This document shows, one piece after another, positions 47,545 through 57,987 of a stretch of 64,000 bases of DNA. Source of the DNA: Mastacembelus armatus (Eukaryota > Chordata > Actinopteri > Synbranchiformes > Mastacembelidae); NCBI RefSeq assembly GCF_900324485.2, contig NC_046649.1, positions 20,879,165 to 20,943,164 of the forward strand, written 5' to 3'. Under the pieces are notes generated by a model. The model saw only the letters and a list, made by a program, of their open reading frames with translations, did not search any database and was not told the origin of the DNA. Every line of letters starts with the position of its first letter. Position 1 is the first letter of the stretch. Position numbers and translations under genes: made by a program.

Positions 47545-49371
47545 ATGCAAATAAGATAAGAGAAATAATAACAGATCAAGGTCTCATGGCTGCTAATTAA
47601 CAATAGTTGATCATGTTTATGCTTGTTTGTTTTGTAATGAGTAGAACTTTCAATATGTGGTTTTGTGCACATTAATGAACATTCAGCTAGTAGAAATGTA
47701 ACTCAAACAGAAGTTAATTCATTTTGAATTTCAGTTAATTTATCAAAGGTGATGCAAACTGTTGAAATATAGTAACCTGCTCTTTTTGCCATTTCAAAGT
47801 AAAATGATATATATGATTCTGATTAAAAACATGCATAATATTTTGGTATCAAATGTTATGGTTAATACATAAATAAATACCCATTTCTCATTATTCACAG
47901 CAGTGAACTGATGTAACTTTTCTGAGTGTGCATGACACCGTGTTCGTGTGTCCTGTCTGAATGAGGGAGTCTGTGTGTATTCACCCCACAGTAGATTTAC
48001 TTAAAGTTGGTGTTGGAACTGCAATTTTCTCCCTCAGTTCCACGTGTTCGTTTGATCAATAAAGCAGAGGCGATAAATATGGTTTCAAATAGTCCGTTTA
48101 TTAAAACACACTGGATAAAGCAGTTACAGAGCTCTGGGTCAAACTTTCCCTAGCCAATAACACACTCTCTGTCAGGGCAAGAAGTCTGACTGGCTATTCT
48201 TCCCTCGACCCAATGATAATATTACAGAACAAAATGTGCAATCTTTAGGAAGTTCCTAAGTGAAAGTGTTCCTCTCCCATAGGTTGAGAAGGGTGAGATA
48301 ACCTGATGTTGCCATGCCTCCAGGCAGAGGTCAACCTGTTCCTGCAAGACAGAATACAACAACAAAAGCAACATGCACATCCTATCTGATGTTATGTCTA
48401 GTTCACTTCTTGCACTGTGAGAAACCTTGCAATTACTGAAAAACATGTTCATCTCTAAGCTACTACTGTTTTGCACATACCAAATGCTTCATAACTATAA
48501 CTGTAATAATGCCTTATGCCTTAAGTTATAATGTAATAAAGGTAATAATTCCCACACTGGAGTGTGGATGAAAGCAAACAGCCCATGCAACATTCCTATT
48601 TTTCCAATCTGTTATGAACCTAGGTTTCCGTTTCCTGTTGGACTTTGATTTTGGTGTTTGGGTTTCCTGTGTATCTTTGATCAGTAATAGGTAGCTTTAT
48701 TTCTCATTATTTCATCAGTTTAGATCAGCTCCATCTGTGTTAATTAGTTCTGTCCTGAGTCTATTTATACCTCCTGTGTTCCTTTGTTCCATTTCAGGTC
48801 ATATTCTGTGTAGTACTAAAACATTTCTTACACTAGGGAAGTCATAGTATTACAGCAGCACAGTATGTGCAGGGCATGTGCTGCCATAACACTGAAAGAC
48901 ATTTGATGCTTATCAAGTTGAAAAGACATGTTGAGTAAACGTGATGGTGTGGAATAACATATGAACATTTGTAAATAATCAAATACAATGAAGAGGTGAA
49001 TATTCTTAAATTTCATCCCTCTTGTGTTTGTTTCTAAACTATCAGAGGGAAGAGGGACATAAAAGTGCATGCAGGGTGGGTGGAGTCCCTAAAAAAAGCT
49101 CAATCACTTATTTCACATTACATGTTTTTATTTAATTGACATTACTTTGTAGAACCCTTTTTTTCACTTTGAGACTAAAAACATTTTTTTTGTAATTTTA
49201 TTTTGTCCAAAAAGTCAAACAGCTGTTATTTTAATTATTGATCAAGATATTGACCTGTGTGCTGTCATGGTATTGGAAAGTAAAATAAACATCATCCCAA
49301 TATTGGACCATGGGAACAGTCCAAGTACATACTGATCCTTCTGAAACCTTAGTCATCTTTTTGTTTACCAC
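47545..49371. other. intergenic region between copies 8 and 9
   Basis: Paralogous to 41,982-44,102: 3' flank, LTR-like fragment (48,600-48,840) and promoter-side sequence. It differs by a solo-LTR-like insertion (48,011-48,556) and by two stretches missing relative to the sister locus (junctions near 49,048 and 49,216). Confidence 0.6.
48011..48556 (-). mobile_element. solo LTR-like insertion (fossil)
   Basis: A 546-bp insertion relative to the paralogous empty site near 42,449. It has TG...CA ends (TGTTGGAACT on the left, ATTCCCACA on the right) and flanking copies of about 4 bp (TTGG and CTGG, one mismatch). Read on the minus strand, AATAAA-type signals lie near the 3' end, which suggests minus orientation. 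No internal coding region is present, so it is probably a solo LTR of a retrovirus-like or other LTR element. Younger than the duplication separating copies 8 and 9 from copy 7. Confidence 0.65.
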
Positions 49372-49517
49372 AGACAGAACGTTCTGTCTCTGAGGTTGAG
49401 TTAAGACAAAATACTTAGTAGACTGTGCATCATCAGAGGAGGAGCAGAGAAGCAAACAGAGGACTTTAAAACTCAGCTGATCATTTTCCTCTCAGATCAA
49501 TAACTGCTTTACTGCAG
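49372..49517 (+). promoter_or_regulatory. putative promoter and noncoding exon of copy 9
   Basis: Carries the 18-bp palindrome AGACAGAACGTTCTGTCT (49372-49389), a TATA-like TTTAAAA near 49,465 and the donor CTGCAG/GTAAGT (GT at 49518). The acceptor ATCCACAG ends at 50465; without the 395-bp insertion the intron would be 553 bp, as in copies 3 and 8. Confidence 0.5.
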
Positions 49518-49836
49518 GTAAGTCAAGTGTCTTTTTTCTGACTTGTCTCCATTTGCACCGTTTATTACACACTAACTCCTTTGTATTTACAGAGAAATGA
49601 GCCTGTTCCTAACTTTTTATTTAAAAGCATTTTAATAATGTAGAAAGACAAAGAAAAGGGGAACAAATATGAGGTCATGGGGTGCACAGCACATCCAAAT
49701 GAAAATATTTATAATTTGAGTAGGAACCTGGTTAATGGTTATATCCTGAAAACAAAGTCTGAGCATCGTATCATATGAATGTTGCTAAAATATGTATCTG
49801 ATGTATGTCTGAAACATGGATTTGAACTGAACATAT

Positions 49837-50231
49837 CACGGGTTGGCGTGTGTGTGGAGGTGCGGGAGAGAAAGTTGAACCCAAATGCAGGTAAAACAAG
49901 GCGTTACTTTTTCCTGGGAACTCCAGGGCACAAAACACAAATTCAAACAAACAGGATGAGACAGTCGAAACTAAGAACACTTCCACTGGTACATCAACTG
50001 AATCTGACAACTAACTAATGCTTCTGCAGGGAACAAAGGAAGAAGGGAGGTATAAATAGGGAGAACACAAAAGGTGATAGAACACAGGTGAACATAATAG
50101 GACCAGGTGAAGCTAATAGACACAAATTACTAACATAAAGCTGCCAGAGACCAGAACAGGGGGGAAACAGGAAGTCAATAAAAAATAAGAGTCCTCTGGC
50201 AGGAAGTCCCCAGAGGGACTCATGACAGAAA
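49837..50231 (-). mobile_element. LTR-like insertion in the 5' UTR intron of copy 9 (fossil)
   Basis: About 395 bp interrupts a sequence continuous in the copy 8 paralogue (44,570-44,580). The flanking direct repeat is ATAT (about 4 bp; AT-rich, so the length is uncertain). Read on the minus strand it starts TGTCATGAGTCC and has TATTTATACCTCC and TTTGTTCCCTGC, similar to the piece at 21,090-21,415. A Ty3/gypsy-type terminal repeat is likely but not proven. Confidence 0.5.
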
Positions 50232-50479
50232 ATATAACACACTTGCATCAACAGCATTGCAAAGACAGTAAAACAGTAAGTTCACATGAAAAAATATAAA
50301 AGAAAAACTTATGGGGATGTTTAGTTAATTATTGGTATGAGTTTATTTCTAATGTGTTTGTGTTGATATAGTTATTGAACTCATAATGGATTCATTGATT
50401 ATGTTTATCCTATATCACATTTTACAAAAATTATAACTTTCTTATTGACTTTGGTACATCCACAGGAAAAGTCAAAATC

Positions 50480-50638
50480 TGAAGAGTGGATCTGTAGTCT
50501 GTGAAGAGAGGATCTGTAGTCTGAAAAGAGGATCTGTAGTCTGTGCAGAGAGGATCTGTAGTCTGTGGAGAGAGGATCTGTAGTCTGTGGAGAGAGGATC
50601 TGTAGTCTGTGGAGAGAGGATCTGTAGTCTGTGGAAAG
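50480..50638 (+). repeat. minisatellite array 9 (5' leader of copy 9)
   Basis: The shortest array, about seven units, including one 18-bp GTCTGAAAAGA unit. It follows ATCCACAG/GAAAAGTCAAAA and ends at the ATG of copy 9. Confidence 0.9.
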
Positions 50639-52078
50639 ATGTCCTCCCAAGTCAGACTGAGGCTGCTGCCGAGTGCCAGATGTTTGTTTGACCAGCCTGT
50701 TCAGGTGAAGGTGGAGGGGCTGAGGTCGAGGCAGGTGGTCACCATGAGAGCCAGATCAAGACGAGAAAGGAGTGGTGTTCAGCTCCTCAGCCACCTACAG
50801 GACTGATGGGAGCGGGAAGATAGACCTGCTCAGAGACCCCTCACTCAGTGGGAGCTACTTTGGGGTTGAACCCATGGGTCTGCTGTGGTCCATGAAGGCA
50901 GAGACTTTGCACAAAAGGTTTCAAAAATCATGTGCACTACATCCCCATGTGGTGAAGTTCTCTGTGCATGAGGAGGACAGGGAGGACAGGATGTTGGCAG
51001 AGGTGACCAATGAGAGGCCTCTGACTGGAAACGGGGTCAGCCGGGTTCCTGTCAAAGGGAGGAATTTTCAGGGAGTCCTGTTTACCCCCCCAGGTAAATA
51101 GTTCTGTACTTTTCACCACAGTCTGTACAACATACAGTACTGTAGTTATCACTGTTTGTAGTAGTTGTATCAGTTTAGTGTCATTGCATCAGAATTTCAA
51201 GGATGCACATTATGTAATGAGCTAAGATTTCCTGTGATTCTCTATAGACATTTACTGTGTTGTATATGTCTTATGATCCAGGAGAAGGTCCATTTCCTGC
51301 AGTGTTGGATCTCTGCACCTTAATGTGTGAGAAAAGAGCCAGTCTGCTGGCCAGCAGAGGGTTTATGGTTCTGACTGTACCAGTTTACACTGATCACCCT
51401 GACAATATCAAACAGATGCATCTGGACCATTTTAAAGAAGCAGTAGATTTTTTACAACAACAACCAAAAGTGGGCAGTAAAGGAGTTGGCATAATGGCAC
51501 GATCAAAGGGAGGTGATATCGCACTTTCACTTGCTGCGTTTGTATCAGGTGTTAAAGCTGTAGTGTCCATTAATGGCTGCAATGCTGTTGTAAGTGTTCC
51601 TCTTTATTATCAGAATCATCAAATCATCTCACCCTTAGGGTCTGACATCACTAAGCTCATTACCACTGAGTCAGGAGCTAGCATAATCAAGTATGGTCTT
51701 GGAGATCCCCTGGCAGAGGAGAACAAGTACAGCCTGGTCCCCACTGAACAGGCCAAGGGACATTTCCTCTTTGTGGCTTCAGAGGACGACCTTAACTGGG
51801 ACAGCAAGGCTTACATGGACCAGATGGCGGAGAGACTGAAGCACCATGGGAAGGAGAACTTTGAGACTCTGTGTTACCCTGGAGCTGGACACCTGCTTGA
51901 GCCACCTTATGGTCCATACTGCCCCTCCAGCTTTCATAGGATAGTTCACCATGTAGTCCTGTGGGGGGGTGAAGCCAGGGCCCATGCTGAAGCTGAAGTC
52001 CACCTGTGGTCAAAGATCCAGGAGTTTTTCAGAACTCACCTGAGCTGTGATGCTGCACAAACTAAAGCGAAATCATAG
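50639..52078 (+). pseudogene. thioesterase copy 9, frameshifted in exon A
   Basis: Exons would be 50639-51093 and 51282-52078 (B/C fused, intron 2 absent as in copies 1 and 3). Exon A lacks 2 bp at AGATCAAGACGAG (others AGATCAACGGACGAG, about 50,758), which leads to an early stop about 20 codons on. The hydrolase exon is open for its full length with MARSKGG, SEDDLNWDS and GAGHLLEPPY. The last codon change gives KAKS instead of PKL. Because the rest is intact, the lesion is recent or could be an assembly error. Confidence 0.75.
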
Positions 52079-53395
52079 ATTCAAATAAGATAAGAAAAAT
52101 ATAAAAATATAATAGCAAATCACGATAACACGGCTGCTGAGTAATTATAGCAGATCATGTTTATGCTTCTTCTTTTGGGTAGAACTTTGAATATTATATA
52201 ATACATTATATAATTATACAATATAATATTACTTTTAATGTTTTTCCTTTAAATATTATTTATGTGATTCATTTTAACTTAGTATGGGCTGAATATGTTT
52301 AAAAGACGAACATAGTAAGATGCATTTAGCATTTTGCAGAGATCTCAAACATGGATCTCACTCTTGAAAACAGAAGGACCTGTGTCATTTGGTGTAACAG
52401 TGTGATGAACGTTTCAGACAACTATGGAGGTTTACAGCATAGACAAATAAAAGAAACCTGTTTCTGTATTAAACAACGTTATGGTGAGAATTTCAAATTA
52501 AATGTTGGGATTTGTGTAAATTAACAGAAACACATAAAATCACCACCCACATTTCTTTCATTCTATATGGGCCCTGTGCCCCGAGACTTATTTAGACTGT
52601 AGTAGTAAATTGTCCTTCCTCTCATTGAGAAAGATACTGTGTAAGCTGATATTTTCTATTTGGTATTTTTCAGTCTTGTATATGGACACATTTCATTCAA
52701 GTTGAACTTAAAGATTTTTTCAAAATTTCTTCCAAATTATCTCATTTTGTCTCCTTACCAAGTTTTGCAGTGTACATCATGAGTGCCTGTTACTGAAGCC
52801 TCAGCTTATACTCTGTAAATATGTTTGCAAACTTGATTTTCCAACATGTAAACAAATAAATGTAAAAAAAAAAACAAGCCTCAAGTTGTAGCACAGTGTG
52901 GTGCTTAATTTAATTCTTAATGCCATTTTTTAACTAAATAAACAATGTTGTTATAACAATTGTTCCAGAAACTAAACTACAATACCCAGTGTTTGGACAC
53001 GTAGCTGACATTTTATCCAGCAAAACATGACAAACATTTTCAGTGGTACACTGAGGCTTTGTCTACAATGAAGCATATATACTAAAACTCACCCTAATAC
53101 TTTTATTTTAATAAGGCTGTTACCCTGTTGCCTAGTTCTTCCAATTTTGAAAGGTTTCATTTGATGCCTCTGCTTATTTGGCTTGTTAAATATTAGATCC
53201 CTGGAAGATAACTTGTTTTACACAGTCTCTACTTTGTGATGTCAATTTTTTTTCATTACTTAAATATTAAGTTCAGGTGATTTTGCCACAACAGAAATAA
53301 ACCTGTCCCCCAGGACGTGGTTGCTGTGGCCTGGTTGTGATTCATGGAAACAGATTTAAATCCTGCTTAGTAGAGATTATTCTGTTATTCACAGT
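52079..53395. other. intergenic region after copy 9
   Basis: Duplicate of 25,833-27,150 with scattered substitutions and small indels (for example near 52,820). No gene seen. Confidence 0.6.
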
Positions 53396-53773
53396 AGAGA
53401 GTCAGGGGCTAGCGTGGTCAAGTATGCTGTGCACAATCTCCTGGCAGAGGAGAACAAGGGCAGTCTGGTCCCCACTGAACAAGCCAAGGGATGTTTCCTC
53501 TTTATAGCTTCAGAGGACGACCTCAACTGGGACAGCAAGGCTTACATGGACCAGATGGTGGAGAGACTGAAGCGCCATGGGAAAGAGAACTTTGAGTCTC
53601 TGTGTTACCCTGGAGCTGGACACTGGCTGGAGCCACCTTATGGTCCATTCTGCCCGTCCAGCTTTCATTGGGTTGCAGGCAAACCAGTCCTGTGGGGGGG
53701 TCAGTCCAGGGCCCACACAACAGCTGAAGTTCACCTGTGGAAGAAGATCCAGGAGTTCCAAGAGCTCACCTGA
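53396..53773 (+). pseudogene. thioesterase copy 10, C-terminal fragment
   Basis: Duplicate of copy 4 (27,158-27,535). The 119-codon open part encodes an identical peptide and has the same missing base and early TGA. It lacks the nucleophile and the N-terminal domain. The shared lesion shows the fragment was already broken before the block duplicated. Confidence 0.85.
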
Positions 53774-55891
53774 GCTGTGATGCTACACAGACTAAAGCCA
53801 AATTATAGATGCTATTATAGAACATTGCATTTATAACTCAGGCCTGGCAAATAGTTTTAGTGGCTGTCTTGTAATCTTTTGTAATTTTAAGTCATTTCTG
53901 GTATAATATTAAAAAAAATTGTAAATTCTGTTTTTAGTTATTGATTATAGACAGGCAGGTAGATGGTCAGTCCCAAAGGGAAGTTAGAGTGTTGCAGCAG
54001 CACAGTTTGTATAAATAAACACCATAGATAAAGTCTTGGATTTAGACTTGGGATTTTAACTCAAGTCTTAAATCACACATACAGTGACTTGAGACTTGAT
54101 TTCAGACTTGTTCTTAAAAGGCTTGGTTTGGGCTCCGGTTCTGGGACATGCGAACAGTCTTTAATTGACTTTTTTAGGTTGTTCAGCTCATTAACATTAA
54201 GGAAATGTATAAGCTGAAAGTCAACTGTAAACAACAGACAGATAAGTCAATTTCACAAACTAGACATACATTCTTAGTTCACTTCTTAGATGACACTGAA
54301 GACAATATTACAGACCTGGAATGAAATCAGGTAAATAAAGTCATTTACATGATTTTGTGGCAGGGGGGTGTGTTTTTTTTTTCATATACCACATAGTAAT
54401 AGCCAGTTTAGTCATCAACCAAACAACTAATCAGTGCTGATACTGTATATATTAATAGATAATGGAGTGATTATAATACAGTACATGGTTTGCAATAATT
54501 AAGATATATCAGTGCAGATTTCTAGGCAGTCTGGACTGCATGTAGGAGACTAGATTGCTACTCTCAACCATTAGAGACTTGAGACTTGCAAAATAATCAC
54601 ATAAACACTTGTATCTTCTGCCTTAAAGGGGACTGTGCTATAATGTGCAATTTAAAGAAAATCTGCAAAGTAAGTGCAGTTGTCAAACACATACTGTTGA
54701 GTAAATGTGGTGGCATAGAAATATTATGTATATAAAAATGCAAATAATCAAATACAATGATTTAAATATATTATTGAGGTGAATATTCTATCATTGATGT
54801 TTTGTGTTTCCCTCAGTTGTGTAAAACAAACACAGGTTAGTGAGCGTCTTCTGCTGGACAAAGTTTGCAGCTGCACTGAGCTTCATCCACAGGAACCAGC
54901 AGTGTTTATACCAGGAAAGGTGAATCAGGTCAGTAACAGCCAGTTTATTCTTGGAGAAGTGCAATAATAGTCTGTGACTGATTGGAACTGAGTGTTTGAT
55001 TCATGTAGTGACATGTAAACATGTTGATTTGTCCTGCATCAGAGTCTTGGGTTGAAAGAGGATCAGATTCGGTGCGTTTACACACTGACCGGGTTTAATA
55101 CGGGGGACGGGTTGGACATGTCCCCCCACCCAATACTGGAGACATCTGCATTTGTCCCATCCAAATGTTAAACCACTGAACATTAGAAAGTCTGATTTTT
55201 AAAGTGTCACACCGACTAAAAACCCGAGCACAGTGTCGATACAGAGTCAGTAAACTTTGGCCGAGATAAATCAGTCAGTCGTGTGGCTCAAATAACAGAA
55301 GTCACTAACGTGTTACATGAACTAGCTAGTTGAAGAATGGAAGACGATTAAACCAGTAAAGGAGTTTGAAATGACAAGTTTGGTGGTTTGTGACTGAGAT
55401 TTACCCACAGCAGTTAACGTTACGTTAGCTAACGTTAGCTCTCCAACGGAGAAGTAACATCACTCTAAGGTTATGCTGTGGCTAAGCTAACTGGCTACTA
55501 GCACAACGATGGCTGATTTAAGCTTTTTAAGACGCCCTGTTTCTAACACTCTGGGTTCACTAACGTCAACTATGGTCAAGCCGTTAAAAAAAAAAAACAA
55601 TCCGGTAACGTCAACGTAAGCTCCGCCTTTTACGTTAACGTTTTTACGTTAACGATACCATTAACTTTAGTCTCGTCTCAGTCCTGTGACGTCAGGTCTT
55701 TCTCGGTGTTAACGGTTCCCACCGTGACTGATTGATTGATAACTATCGTTACTGTATTTGGAAACATAACTGGCACCAAAGTCACCTACACATTAATCAT
55801 CTCATACATATTCTGGCTTTTCAGTTGTGTTTTCTGTTTTGTCTTGTAATTATTGTGTTGACACTTAATTTTTTCATATTTACTGTCACAG
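53774..55891. other. intergenic region upstream of copy 11
   Basis: Near-exact duplicate of 27,536-29,652, including the CRE block (TGACGTCA at 55687-55694). The A run near 55,590 is one base longer than its counterpart. Confidence 0.6.
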
Positions 55892-55912
55892 TCACGGGAC
55901 AAACTCTACGTC

Positions 55913-57987
55913 TGTGAAGAGAGGATCTGTAGTCTGTGGAGAGAGGATCTGTAGTCTGTGGAGAGAGGATCTGTAATCTGTGGAGAGAGGATCTGTAGTC
56001 TGTGAAGAGAGGGTCTGTAGTCTGAAAAGAGGATCTGTAGTCTGTGGAGAGAGGATCTGTAGTCTGTGAAGAGAGGATCTGTAGTCTGTGAAGAGAGGGT
56101 CTGTACTCTGTGAAGAGAGGATCTGCAGTCTGTGAAGAGAGGATCTGCAGTCTGTGGAGAGAGGATCTGTAGTCTGTGAAGAGAGGATCTGCAGTCTGTG
56201 AAGAGAGGATCTGTAGTCTGTGAAGAGACGATCTGTAGTCTGTGGAGAGAGGATCTGTAGTCTGTGGAGAGAGGATCTGTAGTCTGTGAAGAGAGGATCT
56301 GTAGTCTGTGAAGATAGGGTCTGTAGTCTGAAAAGAGGATCTGCAGTCTGTGAAGAGAGGATCTGTAGTCTGTGAAGAGAGGGTCTGTAGTCTGAAAAGA
56401 GGATCTGCAGTCTGTGAAGAGACGATCTGTAGTCTGTGAAGAGAGGATCTGTAGTCTGTGGAGAGAGGATCTGTAGTCTGTGAAGAGAGGGTCTGTAGTC
56501 TGAAAAGAAGATCTGTGGTCTGTTGAGAGAGGATCTGTAGTCTGTGGAGAGACGATCTGCAGTCTGTGAAGAGAGGATCTGTAGTCTGTGAAGAGAGGAT
56601 CTGTAGTCTGTGGAGAGAGGATCTGTAGTTTGAGAGGATCTGTAGTCTGTGAAGAGACGATCTGTAGTCTGTGAAGAGAGGATCTGTAGTCTGTGGAGAG
56701 AGGATCTGTAGTTTGAGAGGATCTGTAGTCTGAGAGGATCTGTAGTCTGAGAGGATCTGTAGTCTGTGAAGAGAGGATCTGTAGTCTGTGAAGAGAGGGT
56801 CTGTAGTCTGAAAAGAGGATCTGCAGTCTGTGAAGAGACGGTCTGTAGTCTGTGGAGAGAGGATCTGTAGTCTGTGAAGAGAGGATCTGCAGTCTGTGAA
56901 GAGAGGATCTGTAGTCTGTGAAGAGACGATCTGTAGTCTGTGGAGAGAGGATCTGTAGTCTGTGAAGAGAGGATCTGTAGTCTGTGGAGAGAGGATCTGT
57001 AGTCTGTGAAGAGAGGGTCTGTAGTCTGAAAAGAGGATCTGCAGTCTGTGAAGAGAGGATCTGTAGTCTGTGAAGAGAGGGTCTGTAGTCTGAAAAGAGG
57101 ATCTGCAGTCTGTGAAGAGACGATCTGTAGTCTGTGAAGAGAGGATCTGTAGTCTGTGGAGAGAGGATCTGTAGTCTGTGAAGAGAGGGTCTGTAGTCTG
57201 AAAAGAGGATCTGCAGTCTGTGAAGAGACGGTCTGTAGTCTGTGGAGAGAGGATCTGTAGTCTGTGAAGAGAGGATCTGCAGTCTGTGAAGAGAGGATCT
57301 GTAGTCTGTGAAGAGACGATCTGTAGTCTGTGGAGAGAGGATCTGTAGTCTGTGAAGAGAGGATCTGTAGTCTGTGGAGAGAGGATCTGTAGTCTGTGAA
57401 GAGAGGGTCTGTAGTCTGAAAAGAGGATCTGCAGTCTGTGAAGAGAGGATCTGTAGTCTGTGAAGAGAGGGTCTGTAGTCTGAAAAGAGGATCTGCAGTC
57501 TGTGAAGAGACGATCTGTAGTCTGTGAAGAGAGGATCTGTAGTCTGTGGAGAGAGGATCTGTAGTCTGTGAAGAGAAGGTATGTAGTCTGAAAAGAAGAT
57601 CTGTGGTCTGTTGAGAGAGGATCTGTAGTCTGTGGAGAGACGATCTGCAGTCTGTGAAGAGAGGATCTGTAGTCTGTGGAGAGAGGATCTGTAGTCTGTG
57701 AAGAGAGGGTCTGTAGTATGAAAAGAAGATCTGTGGTCTGTGGAGAGAGGATCTGTAGTTTGTGGAGAGACGATCTGTAGTCTGTGAAGAGAGGATCTGT
57801 AGTCTGTGAAGAGAGGGTCTGTAGTCTGAAAAGAGGATCTGCAGTCTGTGAAGAGAGGGTCTGTAGTCTGTGAATAGAGGATCTGTAGTCTTTGAAGAGA
57901 GGATCTGCAGTCTTCGAAGAGAGGATCTGTAGTCTGTGGAGAGAGGATCTGTTGTCTGTGAAGAGAGGATCTGTAGCCTGTGGAGAG
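55913..57987 (+). repeat. minisatellite array 11 (2.1 kb, 5' leader of copy 11)
   Basis: The longest array, over 90 units, 468 bp longer than its duplicate array 5. An internal block of about 390 bp is repeated in tandem (GAGACGGTCTG at about 56,835 and 57,225). The minus strand is open for 697 codons. It follows TACTGTCACAG (ends 55891). Confidence 0.92.
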
